From assembly GCA_021736205.1 (NCBI GenBank), contig JAIPGF010000004.1, forward strand, positions 1-64,000: a stretch of DNA of 64,000 nucleotides, read 5' to 3'. A program made the translations under genes and the position numbers. Numbering within the stretch: position 1 is the stretch's first letter; each line of letters starts with the position of its first letter. The notes below the pieces were generated by a model. That model was not told where the DNA came from, did not search any database, and worked only from the letters and a program-made list of their open reading frames with translations. Source of the DNA: Candidatus Izemoplasma sp. (GTDB lineage: Bacteria; Bacillota_I; Bacilli_A; Izemoplasmatales; Izemoplasmataceae). Shown here in pieces: positions 45,429 through 53,995 of the stretch.

Positions 45429-47531
45429 ATGAGAAAAAAACTATTAGATTTATTTAATAAATCGCCCAAAGAAAAATTAAAAATTAAAGATATTAAACAA
45501 CAGTTATCTTTATCAACAAGTGAAGAATTTACCGCTATGATGAAATCACTCAATGAACTAGTTGATGAGGCAAAACTGATTGAAAATAACAACCATGAAT
45601 TCACATTGATTGAGCATACAAACTACGTTGTTGGTAGACTTGATCTCAAAGAAAAAGGGTTTGGGTTTGTTATACCTGAAAATCCTAAACTAAACGATGT
45701 GTTTATTCCACCTAAAGAGACAAATGATGCCATGAATGATGACATTGTACTTGTTCATATTCAAAAACAAAACGATTGGTCTAATGACGAAGGTGTTGTT
45801 AAACGTATCATCAAACGTAATAACACCCATGTTTTAGGAATTTATAAATACCGTGATGGACACGGAACATTATTACCGGATGATAAAACGATTAAAACGG
45901 AAATCTTTATTCGTAAAGAAAACAGTAAAAAAGCTAAAAAGAATGATAAAGTAAATTGTAAAATCGTTAATTATGATTTTAAAGGTAAACTTGAATGTGA
46001 AGTGACTGAAGTACTAGGTAATATGCATGATAAAGGTGTGGATGTTTTAAGTAAGATTATTAAATATGAAGTTAGAAATTCTTTTAGTGAAGAATTACTA
46101 TCAGAAGCAAAAAATATCACACAAAAAGCTTATGATACAGATCACCGTAAAGATTTAAGAGATGAACTATTTATCACCATAGATGGCGATGATGCGAAAG
46201 ATTTTGATGATGCGGTTTTAGTTAAATTATTACCCAATGATAACTACAAATTATATGTGTCTATTGCAGACGTTAGTTACTATGTCGAAGAAAATAGTTT
46301 ACTAGACGAAGAAGCCTATGACCGAGGAACAAGTATTTATTTACCAAACGGTGTAATTCCGATGTTACCAGAGATTATTAGTAATGGAGAATGTTCACTT
46401 GTACCTAATGAAGATCGTTTAACTCAAACGTGTGAAATGGAAATAACAAAAAGCGGAAAAGTAAAAGATTACAAAATATATCCCAGTATTATCAACTCTA
46501 AATATCGGATGACATATACCAAAGTCAATAAAATATTTGAGGGTGATAAAAAACTCAATGATACCTATGTCGAAATTATCGGTATGCTTTATAATATGCG
46601 AAACCTAGCTAAATCATTGAAAAAACGTCGTGATCAACTTGGATCAATTAATTTTGATTCAAAGGAATCATACATCAAACTCAATGATAACGGTAAAGCA
46701 GTCGACGTAGGACCACGAACTCGTGGGATTTCAGAGCGCATAATAGAAGACTTTATGTTAACTGCAAATAAAGTTGTCGCTGAACATGTTCATTGGCTTA
46801 ACTTACCATTTATTTACCGTGTACATGAAGACCCATCAAAAGAGAAAATCCACAAATTACTTAAAATGACAGGTGCACTAGGATTTGATGTGAAAGCAAA
46901 AAATGAAATATCTAATAAAGAACTACAAAAATTACTAGATAAAGTCGAAGGAACTGACGCTGAAAAAGGAGTTAACTTACTCGTTTTAAGAAGTATGCAA
47001 AAAGCTATTTATTCTGAACAAAATTTAGGACATTTTGGCTTAAACTTTAAGTTTTACACGCACTTCACCTCACCGATAAGACGTTACCCTGATCTAATGG
47101 TTCACCGACTTCTGAGAAAGTACTTATATAAACAAAACAAATCTACAAAGACAATTGAGCACTACAAGGATATAATGCCGGATGTTGCCAAACAAGCCTC
47201 TAAAACAGAACGTAACGCTGTTTTATTAGAACGTGAAGTAGTCGATATGAAAAAAGCAGAATATATCACACGCTACATTAATAAACAATATGATGGTGTC
47301 ATTACAAGTGTGACAAACTTTGGCTTATATGTTACACTACCTAACACAGTCGAAGGACTAGTTCATATCAAAGAGTTACGAGATGATTATTATAACTTTG
47401 ATCCCGATTTAATGTTGCTTGTTGGAGAACATAAAAAAAACGTGTATAAAGTAGGAGACCACGTTCGAGTACAAGTAATGAAAACCAACATACAAGCAGG
47501 AGAGATTGACTTTAAAATTGTAAGAAGGTGA
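45429..47531 (+). CDS. rnr: Ribonuclease R
   Basis: A 700-aa 3'-5' exoribonuclease of the RNase II/RNB family. An N-terminal winged helix (residues 1-65) and cold-shock domains precede the RNB core with TIDGDDAKDFDDAV near 250. An S1 domain closes the protein (from about 620, YDGVITSVTNFGLYVTLPNTVEGLVH). It degrades structured RNA and acts with tmRNA in ribosome rescue. Confidence 0.96.
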   Translation: MRKKLLDLFNKSPKEKLKIKDIKQQLSLSTSEEFTAMMKSLNELVDEAKLIENNNHEFTLIEHTNYVVGRLDLKEKGFGFVIPENPKLNDVFIPPKETNDAMNDDIVLVHIQKQNDWSNDEGVVKRIIKRNNTHVLGIYKYRDGHGTLLPDDKTIKTEIFIRKENSKKAKKNDKVNCKIVNYDFKGKLECEVTEVLGNMHDKGVDVLSKIIKYEVRNSFSEELLSEAKNITQKAYDTDHRKDLRDELFITIDGDDAKDFDDAVLVKLLPNDNYKLYVSIADVSYYVEENSLLDEEAYDRGTSIYLPNGVIPMLPEIISNGECSLVPNEDRLTQTCEMEITKSGKVKDYKIYPSIINSKYRMTYTKVNKIFEGDKKLNDTYVEIIGMLYNMRNLAKSLKKRRDQLGSINFDSKESYIKLNDNGKAVDVGPRTRGISERIIEDFMLTANKVVAEHVHWLNLPFIYRVHEDPSKEKIHKLLKMTGALGFDVKAKNEISNKELQKLLDKVEGTDAEKGVNLLVLRSMQKAIYSEQNLGHFGLNFKFYTHFTSPIRRYPDLMVHRLLRKYLYKQNKSTKTIEHYKDIMPDVAKQASKTERNAVLLEREVVDMKKAEYITRYINKQYDGVITSVTNFGLYVTLPNTVEGLVHIKELRDDYYNFDPDLMLLVGEHKKNVYKVGDHVRVQVMKTNIQAGEIDFKIVRR

Positions 47532-47535
47532 CACA

Positions 47536-47982
47536 ATGGACATAATCGCTAGAAACAAAAAAGCTCGCCATGATTATTTTTTAGAAACAACTTACGAAGC
47601 AGGTATTGCGCTTAAAGGTACTGAAATAAAAAGTATCAGAGCCCGTAAAGCAAATATCAAAGAAGCTTACTGTATGATCAAACATAATGAATTATATATT
47701 TCTAATATGCACATCTCTAAATACAAACAAGGTAATCAATTTAATCATGCGGAAACAAGAGACAGAAAATTACTTTTGCACCGCCATGAAATAAATAAAA
47801 TTGCTAAAGAGATTAATGAAAAAGGAAAAACGGTTGTTCCAACAGCTTTGTACATTGAAAAGGGACTTGCTAAATTAGAAATCGCCATTGCAAAAGGTAA
47901 GAAAAAATATGATAAACGCGAGAGTTTAAAGAAAAAACAAATGAACAGAGAAATACAACGGAATTTAAATCAACGATATTAA
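47536..47982 (+). CDS. smpB: SsrA-binding protein SmpB
   Basis: A 148-aa partner of tmRNA in trans-translation. It contains ARNKKARHDYFLETTYEAGI and LKGTEIKSIRARKANIKEAY, with the usual basic C-terminal tail. Five bases after rnr and 39 bases before ssrA. Confidence 0.97.
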   Translation: MDIIARNKKARHDYFLETTYEAGIALKGTEIKSIRARKANIKEAYCMIKHNELYISNMHISKYKQGNQFNHAETRDRKLLLHRHEINKIAKEINEKGKTVVPTALYIEKGLAKLEIAIAKGKKKYDKRESLKKKQMNREIQRNLNQRY

Positions 47983-48021
47983 TTAATTTTCGTTCTATTA
48001 TAACGTATTATATTAATGCCT

Positions 48022-48369
48022 GGGGTTGTTAATGGATTCGACAAGGTAAATAGAGCTTGATAAGCATGCCACCATGTGGGTGTAAAACACAAGGTTAAAT
48101 ATAACCGGAAATAATCAAAATTACGCTTACGCAGCTTAAATAAAGTTGCGATCTCACTGCGTTGTAGCCTAGTACGATGTATTGAGAATAGTGATCTAGG
48201 ATATATCTATGCTGTGCCATCTTAACAAAGTAGATGAATTTAATAAGATTAGTTAGTGCTGTGGCCGTCTATCTCCAAGGCGCTAATGAAACTAAAGGAT
48301 AGACTACGCATGTAGAAAATGAAGTGTCGTTTATTTTGGACAGGGGTTCAACCCCCCTCAACTCCACCA
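48022..48369 (+). ncRNA. ssrA: Transfer-messenger RNA
   Basis: Starts GGGGTTGTTAATGGATTCGAC and ends with a T-arm (GGTTCAACCCC) and CAACTCCACCA. The acceptor stem keeps the G3-U70 alanine identity pair. The tag frame ends YAYAA and then TAA at 48137-48139. Read back to GGA at 48107 it gives a tag near GNNQNYAYAA, though the resume codon is my estimate. The final AA fits ClpXP-type degrons. Trans-translation frees stalled ribosomes. Confidence 0.97.
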
Positions 48370-48382
48370 ATAGTACCCGCGT

Positions 48383-48434
48383 CCGAGGAATTTAATGTCT
48401 TTAAATAGCCGTTTATAGATTCCTCGGTTTTTTA
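48383..48434 (+). terminator. Terminator after ssrA
   Basis: CCGAGGAAT and ATTCCTCGG enclose a long loop and are followed by T6. Confidence 0.8.
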
Positions 48435-48553
48435 TTTGCCTTGAGATTTTTATGAAAAAAACAGTGAAAAAGGGCCGGAGATAGTAAAAATGCCTTTGTT
48501 AAGAGCTAGAACTAGATTTTAAGTGATTGTTATACTATTTATAGCAATAGGCT

Positions 48554-48573
48554 AAACAGCTTTTTTAAGCTGT
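48554..48573. repeat. Perfect palindrome between ssrA and the first accessory gene
   Basis: AACAGCTTTT and its complement form a 20-bp palindrome with no T-run after it. The rest of 48435-48677 holds an extended -10 (TGATATAAT, ending 48650) and short AGGTATT repeats; no gene is seen there. Confidence 0.4.
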
Positions 48574-48677
48574 TATCTGTATATTTATATGCTTTATTTA
48601 TATTGAGAACTAATAAGGTATTAGAGGTATTTAAGGTATTATGATATAATGAGATATTAAGAAACTTGGGGGTTGCT

Positions 48678-49412
48678 ATGAATAATAATTTTCTAGAAGA
48701 AAGATTATCTTTTTTCAATAATAAATATCAGGTTATTACAGTTATAATTATTCAGTTTCCATTTTTGTTTGGATGGATTCAAATAAACAATGTTGAAAGT
48801 GTCTTGGCCTTAAACTCATTAATGTTTATTTTTGTCGGATTATTGGGGTCTTCACTTGGCCTTGCTTTATCAGGTTTTAAAAAAGAAAATCCAGATAAAG
48901 AAGTAATTGATCGAATTTGGTTTCTGAAAAAAAATGAAATATTTTCAAAGGCATCTAACTATATCATAAACAGTATTGAAGATGTACAATATGGAGATTA
49001 CTATAAAAACATGAAATCAACCTGGAAAAATCTTTACTACAAAACTACAAGTGAATATTGGAATAGCATTTTTTTAACTAGTAAAAGAGATATAACGAAA
49101 CCAAGTGTTTGGGAAATAATCAAAAACGTATTTTTTGTTTTAGTAATTACTCTTTTTAATCAGCTATATTTGTCTTTTGATAATGGATATGTTCTTTTTT
49201 CAATGTTTGTAACAGTGGTAATGGGTGGAATATATGGTTATAAAGTTGGAAAGTCAATTTATTTCAATAAAAGAATTTTAATATCAAAACTGTTAGTATT
49301 GTTGTGTGATCAATTCATTTTAACTGAGGGATTAAATTATAAACCAATTGAAGATGAGGAAAAGTACTCTTTACATGGGTATGATATCTATAAGGATAAA
49401 AAAGTTGAGTAA
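48678..49412 (+). CDS. Membrane protein of unknown function
   Basis: A 244-aa product with hydrophobic segments near residues 17-33, 42-62, 147-165 and 170-190, i.e. two hairpins of membrane helices separated by an 80-residue Lys/Asn-rich soluble region. I do not recognise a family. The ATG at 48678 follows GGGGG; the longer TTG start has no ribosome site. It is the first gene after ssrA and has its own promoter, so it may be cargo of the element or lie outside it. Confidence 0.55.
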   Translation: MNNNFLEERLSFFNNKYQVITVIIIQFPFLFGWIQINNVESVLALNSLMFIFVGLLGSSLGLALSGFKKENPDKEVIDRIWFLKKNEIFSKASNYIINSIEDVQYGDYYKNMKSTWKNLYYKTTSEYWNSIFLTSKRDITKPSVWEIIKNVFFVLVITLFNQLYLSFDNGYVLFSMFVTVVMGGIYGYKVGKSIYFNKRILISKLLVLLCDQFILTEGLNYKPIEDEEKYSLHGYDIYKDKKVE

Positions 49413-49609
49413 TACTTAATTTTGCAAATAAATAAAGCTAGTTCCAAGATGGTTGCGATTATGTTGGGTCATCTTATGTTTAATTACGTATAATTCAACT
49501 AGGGCTGTATTTGTTTTTTAGCAAGACAAACTAAGACATTCGGTTGTAAAATATCATGGAGACACTTTTGTTAATTAGGAAAGATGGAAAATATATTATC
49601 AATATGATG

Positions 49610-49640
49610 AAGCATCTACAACTATAGTGGATGCTTTTTA
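49610..49640 (+). terminator. Terminator before the Ntn-hydrolase gene
   Basis: AGCATC..AC and GT..GATGCT form a stem followed by five T, eight bases before the ribosome site of the next gene. The rest of 49413-49609 shows nothing clear. Confidence 0.55.
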
Positions 49641-49659
49641 ATATGAGAGGAGTGATAGT

Positions 49660-50247
49660 ATAAGCATAGTAATTGGGTTAATACACAATGGAGTAGTATA
49701 CATGGCAGCGGATTCACAAATAACATACAACGGTTCAAAAATCGTGACTGTTGAAAAAGAAAATTTAAAAATTTGGCATCCAGATGATAAGGACAATGTA
49801 ATAATTGGTGCCAGTGGATCTGTTAGGGAAATCAATGTAATAAAAAGCTTGGGAAACATTTTAGATGAAGTTGATTATCTTAGTGATGAAATCAACTTAA
49901 CCAGCTTGACGAACAAAACAGTAAAAGCCATCTTTAAAGAGTTAAAGGAACATGGTGTCGTCAAAGATGAGAACCCAGTAAAAATGAATAATCGCTACTT
50001 GATAGCCTATAAGAGTAAACTGTATTTAGTCACAACGGATGGTGCGGTAGTAAGGATGAGTGACTATGCTGTAATAGGGTCTGGATCTTATGAAGCGATT
50101 GGTGTACTTATAAACAATAGAACGGATAATCCTAAAGAAGATTTGTTACATGCCATTCGAGTTAGTATAAAAAACGATATTCACTGTGATTTTCCAATTG
50201 TCCTAACAAACACAAAATCTAAAGAAATTGAAATTATAAAGGAGTGA
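49660..50247 (+). CDS. HslV-like Ntn hydrolase (proteasome fold), apparent ATA start
   Basis: A 195-aa product resembling the HslV/proteasome beta fold. Counting from the Ser that follows the first codon, NG falls at positions 9-10 and Asp at 17 (AADSQ), exactly as in HslV where Thr1 is the nucleophile and Asp17 is catalytic; a Lys (ENLK) follows. The in-frame ATG at 49702 would delete strand 1 and the nucleophile. Between the upstream in-frame stop (49639) and 49702 there is no ATG, GTG or TTG, but AGGAG (49648-49652) sits seven bases before ATA at 49660, and Met removal would expose Ser. No HslU-type ATPase is nearby. Substrate unknown. Confidence 0.7.
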   Translation: MSIVIGLIHNGVVYMAADSQITYNGSKIVTVEKENLKIWHPDDKDNVIIGASGSVREINVIKSLGNILDEVDYLSDEINLTSLTNKTVKAIFKELKEHGVVKDENPVKMNNRYLIAYKSKLYLVTTDGAVVRMSDYAVIGSGSYEAIGVLINNRTDNPKEDLLHAIRVSIKNDIHCDFPIVLTNTKSKEIEIIKE

Positions 50248-50277
50248 TGGAACATACAAAAGAAAGGTCGTGATACA

Positions 50278-50583
50278 ATGGGAAAACCCCATAAGAATTA
50301 TCAAAAGAAAAAGTACTATCCAAAGAAAAAGAACCATAATAATAACTATCCAAAGGTAAGACAAAATCCACCAAATATTTTTGGTGGATTTTTTAATGGA
50401 AACTTAGCAGAAGGAATGAACTTTGGTGGAAAAGATCATGAACTATCTGGGTTTGTACGTCGAGAAGTGTTTATGAAAGACAAAGATGGTAATATTCAAA
50501 AAGCGCGTGAAGAGCAGTTCTTTAATAGTAGCAAGGATCCAATGACTATTCGAAACAGAGATGATAATAATGGACGATTCTAA
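50278..50583 (+). CDS. Small basic protein of unknown function
   Basis: A 101-aa protein. The first 35 residues are rich in Lys, Tyr and Asn, followed by PPNIFGGFFNGNLAEGMNFGG and an acidic, Arg-containing C-terminus. Likely nucleic-acid binding from composition only. GAAAGG precedes the ATG. The end overlaps the radC-like gene. Confidence 0.5.
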   Translation: MGKPHKNYQKKKYYPKKKNHNNNYPKVRQNPPNIFGGFFNGNLAEGMNFGGKDHELSGFVRREVFMKDKDGNIQKAREEQFFNSSKDPMTIRNRDDNNGRF

Positions 50584-51058
50584 GGGGAGCACGTTAAGTA
50601 TAGTGACATTGCACATGGAAGTAGTAAAAGAGATAAAGTTACACGAAGAAGTCATTAGTACGCAGTATAAAGCTGGTGATATTTTTATCAGTGAAATCGG
50701 TAATAAAGATAAAGAACATTTTTGTATCCTTTGTTTAGACTCTAAAGGAAAACCGACTCACTTTGAAATTGTGCATATTGGTACCCTTAATCAAACATTA
50801 ATTCATCCAAGAGAAATATTTAAAACAGCAATCCTTAGTAATGCATCAAGTATTATAGTAGGACACAATCATCCAAGTGGAGATCTCATACCATCTAGTC
50901 AGGATTTGAAAAATACTAAACACATTGTTCAAGCTGGTAGTTTGCTGGGAGTAACTGTGCTAGACCACATCATTGTGAATGATACAAGTATACATTCAAT
51001 TCGAAATAAACAACCATATTTGTTTGAAAGGAGTGACAATGAATCAGAAGAAATTTAA
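50570..51058 (+). CDS. RadC-type JAB/MPN domain protein
   Basis: A 162-aa short RadC of the kind found on integrative elements and plasmids. The JAMM metal motif is intact: GHNHPSGDLIPSSQD (His-x-His then Asp). The helix-hairpin-helix domain of chromosomal RadC is missing. The start is uncertain: ATG at 50561 or 50570 has no clear ribosome site, while AAGGGGAG at 50582-50589 lies before an in-frame ATA (50600), GTG (50603) and ATG (50615). Confidence 0.8.
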   Translation: MDDSKGSTLSIVTLHMEVVKEIKLHEEVISTQYKAGDIFISEIGNKDKEHFCILCLDSKGKPTHFEIVHIGTLNQTLIHPREIFKTAILSNASSIIVGHNHPSGDLIPSSQDLKNTKHIVQAGSLLGVTVLDHIIVNDTSIHSIRNKQPYLFERSDNESEEI

Positions 51059-51479
51059 TCAACTTGGGTTTATTATGTTATTAACTGCTAGTGATAATCA
51101 ATATGAACTACAAATCTATAAGGATAAAATCGTTGGAACATTTGAACCTATTACCCTACTACCCCCTATTACTACCCTGTTAAGCTCTATTAAAGGGGGT
51201 ATTACTACGCTAGTAACTTCAGATATTTTTGATGTTACTAACTTAGAATTTCCTATACGTAGTATGGAAAAACATACCCTAGCAAGGGTTCAAGATTTGA
51301 TTGTTCAAGGGGTAATACCGTACCTAGCAACAGTAGCGCAAGAAGAACAAGAAGCAATAATGATACAATCATCATTTAGTAGTAATAATCCGTCACTAAC
51401 CATTAGTGCGGGATTACTAAACGATGTTCAAATATTACTACTTGATATACATAAGAAAAAGGAGGAGATAGTATCTTAA
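51039..51479 (+). CDS. Protein of unknown function in the mobile region
   Basis: A 146-aa protein with an N-terminal segment like a small beta domain (LGFIMLLTASDNQYELQIYKD) and repeated ITTL/LLSS motifs in the middle. No family recognised. The ATG at 51039 follows AAGGAGTG and lies 20 bases inside the end of the RadC gene. Its own 3' end carries the ribosome site of the OB-fold gene. Confidence 0.55.
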   Translation: MNQKKFNQLGFIMLLTASDNQYELQIYKDKIVGTFEPITLLPPITTLLSSIKGGITTLVTSDIFDVTNLEFPIRSMEKHTLARVQDLIVQGVIPYLATVAQEEQEAIMIQSSFSSNNPSLTISAGLLNDVQILLLDIHKKKEEIVS

Positions 51480-51757
51480 ATCAAGTCATAGTAGTTGGAT
51501 CTGTGGTATCCATCAAGGATTCTGATAAGGAGAAAATCATTACGCTATCAGTAAGCAATCCACACGCACAAGATAATGAAACCGAACTAATACCGATTCA
51601 TTTGGGTAATGGACTATTAAAATCAATAGAATATGTCAATACCGGATCGACATTAGGGGTTAAAGCACGTATTCATATAGATGATAATGGGAAAGTGAAA
51701 ATCGTCGCTGAAAAAATGACGTTTATTAATACGAAACGTGACGAGGACGATGAATGA
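51473..51757 (+). CDS. SSB-like OB-fold protein, apparent ATC start
   Basis: A 94-aa product beginning (M)LNQVIVVGSVVSIKD when read from ATC at 51473, which matches the usual SSB start M(L/I)NQVxLVG. Later strands (KIITLSVSNP, VNTGSTLGVKARIHID, KIVAEKMTFI) follow the OB pattern. GGAGG (51461-51465) lies seven bases before the ATC. The first canonical in-frame start is GTG at 51503, which would remove beta-strand 1. It ends in an acidic DEDDE tail, like the acidic tip of SSB, and overlaps the next ATG. Confidence 0.65.
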   Translation: MLNQVIVVGSVVSIKDSDKEKIITLSVSNPHAQDNETELIPIHLGNGLLKSIEYVNTGSTLGVKARIHIDDNGKVKIVAEKMTFINTKRDEDDE

Positions 51758-52080
51758 GCGAAATAAAATATACATTTGATAAAGAAAACCGTTATCTAAC
51801 GAAGGGAATCAATCAAGAGTTACCACTTGAACTTCAAGTTTTACTATGGAGCATGGTGGGTCATCTAGTAGATTCAACAACACCAACTGATTACTTGCAG
51901 GTTTTTAACTTTGATATGAAAGATGAGGTATTAATCATAAAACATAGTCAAGAGCAACCGGAATATGTCAAAGAACATAAGGTTAAAATGAAGCAAAACT
52001 ACCGTTCTATCGTTGGTCGTAAAGTTTATATCATTGACGATATAGAGCATTGTACCATGCTTTGGAGTAATGAATACTAA
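51754..52080 (+). CDS. DUF960 family protein
   Basis: A 108-aa protein with RYLTKGINQELPLELQVLLWSMV near the N-terminus, DYLQVFNF, HSQEQPEY and VYIIDDIEHCTMLWSNEY, which fit DUF960, a family found mainly on plasmids and integrative elements. Function unknown. Overlaps both neighbours, so it is translationally coupled. Confidence 0.72.
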   Translation: MSEIKYTFDKENRYLTKGINQELPLELQVLLWSMVGHLVDSTTPTDYLQVFNFDMKDEVLIIKHSQEQPEYVKEHKVKMKQNYRSIVGRKVYIIDDIEHCTMLWSNEY

Positions 52081-52369
52081 GCAGAAAGTAGTACATAAAG
52101 ATCGAATTCTCAAAATAATAGCAACTCGTTTAGGTTTAGAGGTAGGAGCGGTAGAAGAGGTAATGGAGATGTATCGTAAAGTCATAATTGAACATCTTCG
52201 GAAAGATTTCAAGGTCAGTATGGATGAACTATACACAATAGACCACAAAAAAAGAGCGGGATACACATTTCGCTCAGGACTAAATCAAAAGAAATATAAG
52301 GTAGCAAGCAAACATGATATAAAAATCATTGTTCAAAGTCAGTTTATTGATGACATAGCAAGAAGATAA
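52070..52369 (+). CDS. HU-like DNA-binding protein, divergent
   Basis: A 99-aa protein whose plan fits HU/IHF: an N-terminal helical part (KDRILKIIATRLGLEVGAVEEVMEMYRKVIIEHLRK), a beta arm with basic residues (DHKKRAGYTFRSG) and a C-terminal helix. The usual RNPxT arm tip is not conserved. Last gene of the plus-strand run before a terminator. Confidence 0.5.
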   Translation: MNTKQKVVHKDRILKIIATRLGLEVGAVEEVMEMYRKVIIEHLRKDFKVSMDELYTIDHKKRAGYTFRSGLNQKKYKVASKHDIKIIVQSQFIDDIARR

Positions 52370-52398
52370 CGAGTTGAGCTCGTTACCTTCTTTTTTTT
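52367..52398 (+). terminator. Terminator after the HU-like gene
   Basis: TAACGAG/CTCGTTA stem, CCTTC, then eight T. It lies between convergent genes. Confidence 0.65.
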
Positions 52399-53854
52399 AT
52401 AGATACTGTTGCATTGTAGCAATTTCAGTGCGTTTGTTGCTCAAATCAGAATCGGTATCAAATATTTTATCTAACAAATAATCTGGTAATATTAGTAAGT
52501 CATTAGAGGATAATAAGGTGCGAAAGTTTTTTCTCAAAGTTTCATAGCTTGTCGTAGTTTGATTCAGTAATTCTCGTACATAATCCTCTTTGTTATTTAA
52601 ATAAGTGATATGTAGCTTTAATTCTGAAGAAGTAGTACCTATTTTTTTTAGTTCATTTGCAAAGTCAACAAGAGTACCAGTATACTTAATCAAATTCTCT
52701 TCAGTTCTTGGCCGTTTTGGTAAAAAGTAATGGAAGTCGTGTTCTTTCTCGAAGTAAGCAAGATAGTCAGCGACCAACTCTAGTTCATTTTTTGTGAGCC
52801 CAAATATATTTTTTTGCAGTTGATCAATAATCTCATTTACAATGGGATATCTGTTTTGATATGTCTTGAGTTCCACTTGAACTTCTGTAGAATCCAAACT
52901 CGCATTATTAATCTGATTATACGTTTTTTTGATATAATCACGTACTTTCGTAAACTCCATAAGGACTTCAGGGTATTTACGGAACAATTCTCTGGTTACA
53001 CTACCTGATTCTGTTAAATATAAGTGGATGACACGCTTACCATAAGCATCAAAGTCATACTTCTTATAGAAATGCCGAACATGTTCATAAAAACTAAGTT
53101 CTCGTTCTTTTAAAAGGTTAAATATTACCTCAATAGCTTCAGGGTTTGACTTGAAAACAGTAGTTCCGTTTTCAACAGTTTTTATTTTCCCAACAAAATT
53201 ATCTATTATCAGATATTTACTATGTGGAAAAATATACTCTTCTTTCATATCTCTTGAATAGTAACGCTTACCATTCTTAGAATATACATGATAACCATCG
53301 AGTTTATAGTGATTTTCGATTTGATCAATAAGACCTCCCCCGTAAATATACAATGGTCTAGTAGTATCGCAAATTTCTCTTGCCTTTTTCTTTAATTTGT
53401 CCAAATGCAAATCAAAATTGAAATTAATTATGTCACTAGTCGATTTTTTAAATACTTCTAGTTCACTCGATTCAAGGACCAAAAGGCTATAAACTAGCTT
53501 GAAGAAATTTTTGAATTGTACTTTCTTGGTGTACTCATCATTCTTAATCTCTGATAAAAAGTGTTTTTGAATCTCGTTAGCAATTTGAATGCAGTTATCT
53601 ATTTCTTCCTTATAAGGCGAATCATAAGGAAGTTCATTGTTTTTCCAACTAGGGTCTGTCTTTTCAAAGTCTAACAACAAGACACCATAATTTGGTATAT
53701 CACTATGATCTGAAAGTTGCAGTTTTGCACTTTCTGTTTCATTTGGAGGCAAGTTTCGAGCAAATAATTGAAAAGCTTTTTTTGGGAGATCATTTTCTTT
53801 TTCTCCTTCAAGGTATCTGTTTAAATAATACTCATACTTAGCGTTTAAACTCAT
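52397..53854 (-). CDS. Inverted gene of unknown function in the mobile region
   Basis: A 485-aa soluble protein, the only minus-strand gene of the element. No signal peptide, membrane helix or nucleotide-binding loop is visible. It has a middle beta-rich part (YIYGGGLIDQIENHYKLDGYHVYSKNGKRYYSRDM) and a helical C-terminal half rich in Glu, Lys and Leu. I recognise no family. Single inverted genes between the replication modules of integrative elements are often cargo (defence or fitness genes), which is only a contextual hint. Confidence 0.6.
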   Translation of the reverse strand: MSLNAKYEYYLNRYLEGEKENDLPKKAFQLFARNLPPNETESAKLQLSDHSDIPNYGVLLLDFEKTDPSWKNNELPYDSPYKEEIDNCIQIANEIQKHFLSEIKNDEYTKKVQFKNFFKLVYSLLVLESSELEVFKKSTSDIINFNFDLHLDKLKKKAREICDTTRPLYIYGGGLIDQIENHYKLDGYHVYSKNGKRYYSRDMKEEYIFPHSKYLIIDNFVGKIKTVENGTTVFKSNPEAIEVIFNLLKERELSFYEHVRHFYKKYDFDAYGKRVIHLYLTESGSVTRELFRKYPEVLMEFTKVRDYIKKTYNQINNASLDSTEVQVELKTYQNRYPIVNEIIDQLQKNIFGLTKNELELVADYLAYFEKEHDFHYFLPKRPRTEENLIKYTGTLVDFANELKKIGTTSSELKLHITYLNNKEDYVRELLNQTTTSYETLRKNFRTLLSSNDLLILPDYLLDKIFDTDSDLSNKRTEIATMQQYL

Positions 53855-53995
53855 ATTTCCACCACCTATATAACTATCATTATCTTTGATAATAGGTGAA
53901 ATGTCAAAAAAAGTAACACAGGCGGATTATTTTTCTCCGATTTTTACATCTATATGTAGCCTACAGGTTGCAAATAAAACGAAAAGGAGAAAAAC
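53855..53995. promoter_or_regulatory. Divergent intergenic region with an inverted repeat
   Basis: ACCTAT near 53869 and ATAGGT near 53894 pair, with an inner ATTATC/GATAAT, giving an operator-like inverted repeat between the unknown minus-strand gene and the DUF927 gene. No consensus promoter is obvious. Confidence 0.3.

Noticed and set aside
49702-50247. Starting the Ntn hydrolase at the first ATG
   Set aside because: That would delete the first beta strand and the nucleophile, and there is no ribosome site there.
51168-51200. TACCCCC/GGGGGTA hairpin as a terminator
   Set aside because: It lies mid-gene, the loop is long and no T-run follows; it is more likely codon sequence.
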